Assembly (NCBI RefSeq): GCF_013282745.1
Contig: NZ_CP054044.1
Coordinates: 2,790,001 to 2,854,000 of the forward strand
DNA from: Yersinia bercovieri ATCC 43970
GTDB taxonomy: Bacteria; Pseudomonadota; Gammaproteobacteria; Enterobacterales; Enterobacteriaceae
DNA length: 64,000 nucleotides
Direction of reading: 5' to 3'
A program made the position numbers and the translations under genes. Shown piece after piece: positions 39,809 to 47,200 of this stretch. The notes under the pieces were generated by a model that was given only the letters and a program-made list of their open reading frames with translations, made no database searches and was not told where the DNA came from. The stretch's first letter is position 1. Every line of letters begins with the position of its first letter.

Positions 39809-41017
39809 TTATCCGACGGCCGGTAATGCACCGGTGACAATTCCTACCTGAATACCAATCACCACCACGCCGCAGGCAAATACCGCTGCCAGTGCCGGTT
39901 TCCCGCCCCAGACTCGATAACTTCCCTGATGGATATTACGCGCTTTCCACGCCAGCATCGCCGGCAGAATCAGAGCTAATACCGACAAAGCGACGGCAGC
40001 AAAACCCAGCGCCATAATAAAACCGCGCGGGTAAAACAGCGCGAACAGCAAAGGCGGCGTAAAGGTAATTGCGCCGGTTTGCAGGCGGCCCCGCACGGAG
40101 TTACGGCGCTTAAACAGATCAGCCAGATAATCAAATAGCCCCAACGCCACGCCAAGGAAGGAGGTGGCCAGCGCTAAATCGGCAAACAGGTGCACCGCCA
40201 GCTCAACATGTGGTGAGGCAACAACATCGCGCACCGCCTGTAATAAGCCATTCAACCCAGCTTGCTGCGCCAGAATACCGACAAAGGTCTGGGAGGAGAT
40301 GGCCCCAAGGGTGGTCAACTGCCAGAAGATATAAGCAATCAGCGGGATCGCGCTGCCGATAATAAAGACCCAACGCAGCTTACGAATATTGCCACCCATA
40401 TAATTGACGATGCTCGGTACACTGCCGTGGAAGCCAAATGAGGTGAAAATCACCGGGATTGCAGAGAGCGCTAGCCCCTGTTCCAGTGGCAAGGTCAATA
40501 AGTTGGTTTTTTCGATATGCGGCATCATTAGGGCCAGCATCACAATCAAAAAGATAATCTTGGCGCTAAATAGGATGCGATTGAATAGGTCGACTGAATG
40601 TGTGCCGATACAAACCACGCCACCGGCAACTAAGGTGAACAGCAAGACACCAAGAGAGGTGGGAAATGATTGCTGGGTCCATTGGCTGATACTGGTAGCC
40701 AGCAACTCACCTGCACCGCTGATATAGGCTGCGGTCAGGGCATACATCAAAAACATCATGCTAAAACCGGTGAGCCATTGCCCCCGATGACCTAAATAGC
40801 GCTTCGCTAAAGTTCCAAGCCCGGTATCAGCCGCCTCATGCTGATACACCTCAACTAATAGCAGAGCGGTGTAACACATTAATACCCAAAGAGAAATTAG
40901 TAAGGCAAGGGTGACACCAAAACCGACCCCGGCCGCCGCCAGTGGCATTGCCAACATGCCGGCACCAATAGTGGTCCCTGCAACGATAAATATACTGCCC
41001 AGAGTGCGATTCTTCAC
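39809..41017 (-). CDS. tyrP: Tyrosine-specific permease
   Basis: This inner-membrane proton-coupled importer of tyrosine belongs to the aromatic amino acid permease family (with Mtr and TnaB). The 402-residue polytopic protein begins [33 protein letters not shown] and follows E. coli TyrP closely throughout ([50 protein letters not shown]). The start is a GTG at 41017 with GAGG seven bases upstream, although the frame is open to 41092. Two TyrR-box-like sites lie 70-110 bases upstream, matching known tyrP control in E. coli. Confidence 0.95.
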   Translation of the reverse strand: MKNRTLGSIFIVAGTTIGAGMLAMPLAAAGVGFGVTLALLISLWVLMCYTALLLVEVYQHEAADTGLGTLAKRYLGHRGQWLTGFSMMFLMYALTAAYISGAGELLATSISQWTQQSFPTSLGVLLFTLVAGGVVCIGTHSVDLFNRILFSAKIIFLIVMLALMMPHIEKTNLLTLPLEQGLALSAIPVIFTSFGFHGSVPSIVNYMGGNIRKLRWVFIIGSAIPLIAYIFWQLTTLGAISSQTFVGILAQQAGLNGLLQAVRDVVASPHVELAVHLFADLALATSFLGVALGLFDYLADLFKRRNSVRGRLQTGAITFTPPLLFALFYPRGFIMALGFAAVALSVLALILPAMLAWKARNIHQGSYRVWGGKPALAAVFACGVVVIGIQVGIVTGALPAVG

Positions 41018-41086
41018 GCTTTCCTCTACTAAATGACAATTTATTGGAATTATTGAGTGCAGCAGGGTAGTGGATTGGCCTGTTTG

Positions 41087-41104
41087 TGTCAAATCGACGT
41101 TACG
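41087..41104 (-). promoter_or_regulatory. TyrR box-like site 1
   Basis: TGTCAA-N6-GTTACG approximates the TyrR consensus TGTAAA-N6-TTTACA. It lies about 70 bases upstream of the tyrP start codon and 5 bases from the second box. Confidence 0.6.
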
Positions 41105-41109
41105 ATCAG

Positions 41110-41127
41110 TGTAAACAAATCGTTACG
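41110..41127 (-). promoter_or_regulatory. TyrR box-like site 2
   Basis: TGTAAA (41110-41115), CAAATC, GTTACG (41122-41127) has a perfect left half and four of six bases in the right half of the TyrR consensus. Its centre is 23 bases from box 1, about two helical turns, as for the paired boxes of E. coli tyrP. Confidence 0.7.
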
Positions 41128-41261
41128 ACGTTGCGAGTGCAAAAGCAGAGCGCTCTATTGTGGTTATCGACTCTCCCTGCGGGAAATGATTGTGTTTAAG
41201 TGATGGGATTCATAAAGTAACGATTATGGGTAGCAACGCATGGGCACCAACGGAGAATAAA

Positions 41262-42455
41262 ATGATCAGAGTGGAGATGTTGAGCACCGGGGATGAAGTG
41301 CTGCATGGGCAGATTATTGATACCAACGCCGCCTGGCTGGCGGACTATTTTTTTAATCAGGGTTTGCCGATCAGCAGCAGAGAGACCGTCGGTGACTCAC
41401 TCTCGGCACTTATCGAGGTGCTGACAGAGCGTAGCCAGGTGGCGGATGTGCTGATTGTGAATGGTGGACTTGGGCCAACCAGTGACGATTTGAGCGCATT
41501 GGCCGCCGCTCGCGCCGCCGGGACGGAGCTGATTGAGCATCCGGAATGGATTGCGCGCATGGAGGCTTTCTTTCACGAACGCGGGCGGGTGATGTCGGCG
41601 ACCAACCGCAAGCAGGCGCATATTCCGGCCAATGCGGAGATGCTGGATAACCCGGTCGGCACGGCCTGTGGCTTCGCGCTGCGGCTGAATAAATGTTTGA
41701 TGTTTTTCACCCCCGGCGTGCCATCAGAATTTAAGGTGATGGTGGAACAGCAGATTATGCCGCGTTTACGCCAGCACTTTGATGTCGCTGAACCGCCATT
41801 GTGCTTACGGATGACCACCTTTGGCCGCTCAGAGAGTGATCTGGCGCTAGAGCTAGATCCGCTGCCACTGCCGGAGGGCGTGGTGCTGGGTTATCGCTCC
41901 TCCGCCCCGATTATTGAATTGAAGTTGACCGGGCCTGCTGCGGCGCGCCCGGCGATGGAGCAGCTGTGGCAGCAGGTCAGGGCGGTGGCGGGCGATAGCA
42001 CCCTATTTGAAGGCACCCAGGGCTTACCGGCACTGCTGGCCGAGCAGTTGACACAACGCGGCCTATTATTGGCGGTCAGTGAGCAATTTACCGGCGGATT
42101 AATGCACTGGCAGTTGCAGAGCGCGGCTGTACCGCTGGTGGGCGGCGAGCTGCTACCGGCCCATTGCCAGGAGACATTAGCCGAGGTTGCTAGCCGCGCC
42201 CAGTCACTATCGATGCTGTGCGGTGCCCAGCTAGTATTGGCAGTAAGTGCGATGCAAAATGATTGCCTGAGTGTGGTGCTGCATACCCCGGAAGGAACAT
42301 TTGCTCAGCGGGTGCGGTATCAGGCCAGCCGCCATGGTCTGCGGACTCGGCAGGAGAGCAGCGCCATGCTGGCATTGGATATGTTGCGCCGCTGGCTAAC
42401 AGGCAGCCCGGTCTGCGGGCAGCACGGTTGGCTGGAAGTGGTTGAGATTTTATAG
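41262..42455 (+). CDS. yfaY: CinA-like protein YfaY (nicotinamide mononucleotide deamidase-related)
   Basis: This is a CinA-family protein with an N-terminal MoeA/MogA-like (COG1058) domain: VEMLSTGDEVLHGQIIDTNAAWLADYFF, NGGLGPTSDDLSALAAA, NRKQAHIPANAEMLDNPVGTACGF and FFTPGVPSEFKVMVEQQI. The C-terminal part corresponds to the NMN deamidase (PncC) domain but looks degenerate, as in E. coli YfaY, which is reported not to have deamidase activity. The 397-residue form starts at ATG 41262 with GGAG seven bases upstream; the frame is open to 41190. A stem-loop follows at 42483. Confidence 0.92.
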   Translation: MIRVEMLSTGDEVLHGQIIDTNAAWLADYFFNQGLPISSRETVGDSLSALIEVLTERSQVADVLIVNGGLGPTSDDLSALAAARAAGTELIEHPEWIARMEAFFHERGRVMSATNRKQAHIPANAEMLDNPVGTACGFALRLNKCLMFFTPGVPSEFKVMVEQQIMPRLRQHFDVAEPPLCLRMTTFGRSESDLALELDPLPLPEGVVLGYRSSAPIIELKLTGPAAARPAMEQLWQQVRAVAGDSTLFEGTQGLPALLAEQLTQRGLLLAVSEQFTGGLMHWQLQSAAVPLVGGELLPAHCQETLAEVASRAQSLSMLCGAQLVLAVSAMQNDCLSVVLHTPEGTFAQRVRYQASRHGLRTRQESSAMLALDMLRRWLTGSPVCGQHGWLEVVEIL

Positions 42456-42482
42456 TTAAACAGAGACGACGAATATCTATCC

Positions 42483-42504
42483 TCAGGCGCAGAAAAGCGC
42501 CTGA
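42483..42504 (+). terminator. Stem-loop after yfaY
   Basis: TCAGGCGC (42483-42490) pairs perfectly with GCGCCTGA (42497-42504) around AGAAAA. The tail is only weakly T-rich. It marks the right border of the backbone before the AT-rich island. Confidence 0.6.
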
Positions 42505-42693
42505 ATCCCCTTTGGATATTTACCTGCCATTTTTTCAACCTGTAGATGCGATTATTTCCCCTAATTACCCGAACATTTGAATATATATATTATTATATTC
42601 CGCTGACCGTTTTTTAAGAATTTCATTTATAGTCTGCTTCTTGTGTAATAGATAAATACCAGATACATTTTTATCTTTAATCAGGATGCTATT

Positions 42694-43470
42694 ATGCTGA
42701 ATTTATTTTTCTGGTCTTATATCTATTTTAAATTGGCGTGCAAATTATTTTTGGTTTTTATTATTTTGCTTATTATCTCGATGAGTGTTGTTTTTGCCGA
42801 TAATCGGCCGGGGTTTGTCTGCGGTAAGTTTAATGGTCATGTGATGGAGGTGCCGCAGAGCTATATTATTTACTGGGCAGAGTATGAGGGAGCCAGTGCC
42901 TGGGACCCCGATTTTATTAATAATAAAAAAGGTTGTGATGCTAATTTTGTTGTTTTGCCGATGATAACCAGTTGGCCAGATATGCAACCTGGTGATAAAT
43001 CAAACTGGTATAAACATGGAGAGGAATTTGGAGGGCTAAGAATAAGTGTGGAGCCATTAAAACGACCCGATCTCGATATTACTTATAAGCGTGATTTTTA
43101 TCTTGGAATAGAAAAGAATAAGAAATATAGTCCTGTGTCTTATATTGAGGAGTTAGGGCTATTTTTCGTTGAAGTCACTAAGGAGTTGAATAGGTCTGGG
43201 CGTCCAAGCAAAGGTGATCCTGAGTTATATTATTGGTTCGATGAAGATATTAATGGTTATTACTGGCAAGAGGTTGAGGGGAGAATACCCGTCATTTTTG
43301 ATTGTATTTGGCTCCCGTTGGAGAAGAAATATTATATCTGTGATGCACTATTTGTGATGTCGGAAATAGGCTCTCTTGTTGAAGTTACTTTTACAGTGGA
43401 AAATTTACCACAGTGGAAGTCCATTGTGAGCAGCACCCAGCAGTTTCTTTTATCGCATATTAAAAAATAA
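42694..43470 (+). CDS. Exported protein, first of two tandem paralogues (unknown function)
   Basis: The 258-residue protein has an N-terminal signal sequence (hydrophobic residues 17-34, ending SVVFA before DNRPG), so it is probably periplasmic. The mature part has four cysteines shared with the next gene (FVCGKF, KKGCDANF, FDCIWL, YICDA), consistent with two disulfides. Its first 73 residues from the cleavage site are identical to those of the neighbour and the rest is diverged. I do not recognise the family with certainty. The opening VCGKFNGHVMEVP and closing VENLPQWKSIVSSTQQFLL resemble the layout of Tli4-type effector immunity proteins; this is a suggestion only. It lies 10 bases upstream of its paralogue. 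Confidence 0.8.
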   Translation: MLNLFFWSYIYFKLACKLFLVFIILLIISMSVVFADNRPGFVCGKFNGHVMEVPQSYIIYWAEYEGASAWDPDFINNKKGCDANFVVLPMITSWPDMQPGDKSNWYKHGEEFGGLRISVEPLKRPDLDITYKRDFYLGIEKNKKYSPVSYIEELGLFFVEVTKELNRSGRPSKGDPELYYWFDEDINGYYWQEVEGRIPVIFDCIWLPLEKKYYICDALFVMSEIGSLVEVTFTVENLPQWKSIVSSTQQFLLSHIKK

Positions 43471-43480
43471 GGGGGTAATA

Positions 43481-44233
43481 ATGTGCCATCAATCAAATGG
43501 CAATGGATTATTGATATATAATTTATATCTGGCAATTATTTTATTAATGCTATCCACGCTAAGTTATGCCGATAATCGGCCGGGATTTGTCTGTGGTAAG
43601 TTTAATGGTCATGTGATGGAGGTGCCGCAGAGTTATATTATTTACTGGGCAGAGTATGAGGGAGCTAGTGCCTGGGACCCCGATTTTATTAATAATAAAA
43701 AAGGTTGTGATGCTAATTTTGTTGTTTTGCCGATGATAACCAGTTGGCCAGATATGCAACCTGGTGATAAATCAAACTGGTATAAGGAAAAACGAGGATT
43801 TAATGGATTAACTATCAGTGTCGAGCCATTAAAACGACCCGATTCAGATATTACCTATAGGCGTGATTTTTATCTTAAAAAACGAAAAGATAAAACATTT
43901 GATCCTGTGATTTACAGAGATGACTTGGGGCTTTTTTTTGTTAAGGCAACTCAAAAATTAATAAGGTCAAAGTCACAGGATGAAAATGATCCTTATTGGT
44001 TTGATGAAGATATTAATGGTTATTACTGGCAAGAGATTGATGGGCGAATACCTGTCATTTTTGATTGTATCTGGCTCCCATTGGAGAAAAGAGATTATAT
44101 CTGTGAAGCGCATTTTGTGATGTCAGAAATAGGCTCATTGGTTGAGGTTTCTTTTACACCTGAAAAATTGAAACAATGGAAGGAAATTGTGAGCCGCACC
44201 CAGCAGTTTCTTTTGGCGCATATTAAACATTAA
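43481..44233 (+). CDS. Exported protein, second of two tandem paralogues (unknown function)
   Basis: The 250-residue paralogue of the preceding gene has a different signal peptide (hydrophobic residues 10-26, ending LSYA before DNRPG) but the same mature N-terminal 73 residues. The C-terminal half keeps ISVEPLKRP, DITYRRDFYL, LGLFFVKAT, YWFDEDINGYYWQEIDGRIPVIFDCIWLPLEK and SEIGSLVEVSFTPEKLKQWKEIVSRTQQFLL. GGGGG precedes the ATG. Only 11 bases separate it from the large protease-like gene, so the three genes are very likely one operon. A periplasmic inhibitor, immunity or folding partner for that protein is plausible but unproven. Confidence 0.8.
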   Translation: MCHQSNGNGLLIYNLYLAIILLMLSTLSYADNRPGFVCGKFNGHVMEVPQSYIIYWAEYEGASAWDPDFINNKKGCDANFVVLPMITSWPDMQPGDKSNWYKEKRGFNGLTISVEPLKRPDSDITYRRDFYLKKRKDKTFDPVIYRDDLGLFFVKATQKLIRSKSQDENDPYWFDEDINGYYWQEIDGRIPVIFDCIWLPLEKRDYICEAHFVMSEIGSLVEVSFTPEKLKQWKEIVSRTQQFLLAHIKH

Positions 44234-44244
44234 GGACGATAATT

Positions 44245-47200
44245 ATGTTACAGCAAAATAGAAATGCAGGCGAATTAAAACTTACCGCCACCGAGCTGGC
44301 CTGCGCCAGAGAGATATTAGAGTCTCATAAGGAGAGTAAAGATCCTGGCCCGATGTATAACTATTTGGCCAGCAAAGGCGATCGCTATGCCGTATTGGCT
44401 AATGGTGTCGTCAGGGGGGACTCCTTCGCAGGTGCCATGGCTATTTACTATATGGAGCGCACTGCTGCCGAGCATAATAAGCCAATAACAGAAGTTCGTC
44501 TTAAGAATATTCGCTATGATATGGCGGGCGGATATCTTAATGCTTTGCAAAATAGACTCGATATTAGTACTGGCACTATTTATGGTGATATTAATCATAA
44601 AGAGGCAGGGCAATTTCATGAAATAGTATTTAAAAGACATGGACTCCCGCCAGAAACCTGGACATTAGAACCGGTTTTTAATGCTATCCAAGAGACAAGC
44701 CGGCCAACTTATTGGCAGCATGTGCTTAATGCAGCAGGGAAACCGGCTAAAGAATTAAAACTCTCTTTTGAAACCTACAATATGATGGCCCAATCTTCCA
44801 TGTTTTCCCCCGAGGCTATCCGGAAAACTTCCCGCCGATGGTTTTCAATTATTGACTCCCCCTCTGGCTACTGGGCTTTAGGCAAAACCGCTACCAATCA
44901 ACTCTTTAGCGCTGACGATGAGACCTCGATTGTTATACCGCAGTGTAATATTGAAATTGAGATTAACCCCACGCCACAAGCCACCCGGCGTATTGCCGAT
45001 GAAGATCAGCTACAGCGAGATGTGACTAACGGTTATCTGGTGAATAACCCGACCCACAGTTTCTCCTTTACCGATAGCACGCTGGATAAAACCGATTTTG
45101 CCTCGGTGCAGATGGGCAGCATGGCCTCGGGTGGTGTTCGTCCCGGCGAAATTCAGTTAGATCCCAATGTGCAGCCCAGCCGTTATTTATCTGATTACTA
45201 TCTTGAACAGCCGGCATATATGTTGCCGGAGACCGGCCTGTTTGATGCTGCGACACTCAATGGCTTATCCGCGCAAACCACCTTTAATACCTATGTTGAT
45301 CCGCTATTACTGGATCTCTCCGGTCGCGGCGTGAAGATGAGCGGCCTGAGGGAGGGGGTCTTATTTGATATTGATAATAGCGGCAGTTTAAAACGCACCG
45401 GTTGGGTCGGGCCGGAGAGCGGTATGCTGGTTATCGATAATGGCAGTGGGAAGATTGATAATATCAGCCAGATCTATTCGGAATATTATGGCGGTACAGC
45501 GGGAATAGATGGCTTGCCGGGGCAGAAACTTTTTGAGCATGGTTTTGCCGCACTGGCTGAAGATGATAGTGATGGCAATGGCGTTATAGACTCTGCTGAT
45601 CCCATTTGGGCGAAATTACGTGTTTGGCAGGATATCTCCCACAATGGTCAGGTTGATGAGGGCGAACTGAAAACGCTGGATGAGTGGGGGATCTCGCGCA
45701 TTGATGTCGCTGCAACTCTGGTTGGCCGTGATGATGGTAAGGGGAACCAGATTGTCGCTCGCGGGCTGTTCACCATCAATGATAAGCAGCAAGAGGTTTT
45801 GGCGGTGAATTTTGTCGGGTCATCGGTTAGCAACCGGGTGACACCACTTGATGATGGCGCACTGTTAACCTCAAGCAGCGATGAGGTCACCACCACCGCC
45901 TACGTCAGTTTCAATCATGAGGGTGAAACACTCAATGCCGCACAGCTACAGGCCAAGAATGTCTATGGTGCGCGGGGGGATGATGACCTGATAGCCAGCC
46001 CTGAGGGCAGTTGGTTAGTCGGGCGCGGCGGTCGCAATACCTATACAGGGAATTCTGGTAATGATGTGTTTGTTATCAGCGCCAGTGATGATACCCGCTA
46101 TATCCAGGGGAAAGGTGGGACAGATACCGTGCTGATCACCGGTGATCAAGGGGTGGGGCTGAATATGGCCCGCAGTGGTATCACTATTGCTCAGGGCGGG
46201 GATGGTGATGACATCATTATCAGTGGCGGCAATAATAGCGTGTTTATTCAGGGCGGTAACGGCAATAGTACGCTGGTCGGCGGGGGCGGTAATGATGTGC
46301 TGAGTGGCGGCCGTGGGAAAAATAAAATTATCGGCGGTAGCGGTAAAGCGGTTATCTATGCCGGGCCGCAGGGCGACACAATTTATGCATCCGAGCAGGG
46401 CAGTATTATCCATGCCGGGGGCGGCGCTGATCGCATTTATGGCAATAAGAGCAATGATGTGATTGTGGCCGGTCAGGGGGATGCGCTGATTGATGGCGGT
46501 GAGGGAATTAATGTGCTGGCATTGCACGGCAGCTATGCGGATTACACCATTACCCGCACGGAGAGCGGCTATCAGCTAAAGGATAAGGTGGCGGGCCGTG
46601 ATGGCACACTGACACTGAAGCGTATTCAAAAACTGAATTTTGCCGATATTGCGGCGGTAGAGTTGGATGCGTGGACGATTATTCCGGTTAACGATGTTTT
46701 AATTTACGGCAATGGCAACCCCATCAGCCGCTTGCAGAGTACGAATATTCCGGCGCAGGCGCTGCTGCGTAATGATTTTTGCTTTGATCCTGAGGCGGAA
46801 TTGCTCATCGCTAAGGTGAGTGACGCCGTGGGCGGCACGGTGCAGCTGAAGGATGATGGTAACGTGCTATTCACCCCGGATAGCCGATTTACCGGGGTGA
46901 TGAGTTTTAAATATGAAGTGAAAAGTGCGACTGGGGACCCGGCACTTTCCGTGCTTGATCTCTCCAGCGGAGAGTCGGCGACCATGCGGGCAACGGTGCT
47001 CTTGCGCAGCGCGGATATTCCCAGCGATCCCCAGTTTATCAAGCAGAGTTATCTCAACGAGATCAATGTGATCCCCATCTGGCAGGAGTATACCGGCAAA
47101 GGGGTGCGCATTGGTCAGTTTGAACCCGGCGGTCAGTTTGCCACCGGCCCGATGATTTTTGATATTAACCACCCCGATTTAGCCGCCAATGTTGATCCCA

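Noticed and set aside
46015..46527. 170-codon minus-strand frame inside the RTX repeats
   Set aside because: It is the antisense of repetitive Gly/Asp/Asn codons and its repeats mirror the RTX units; not a gene.
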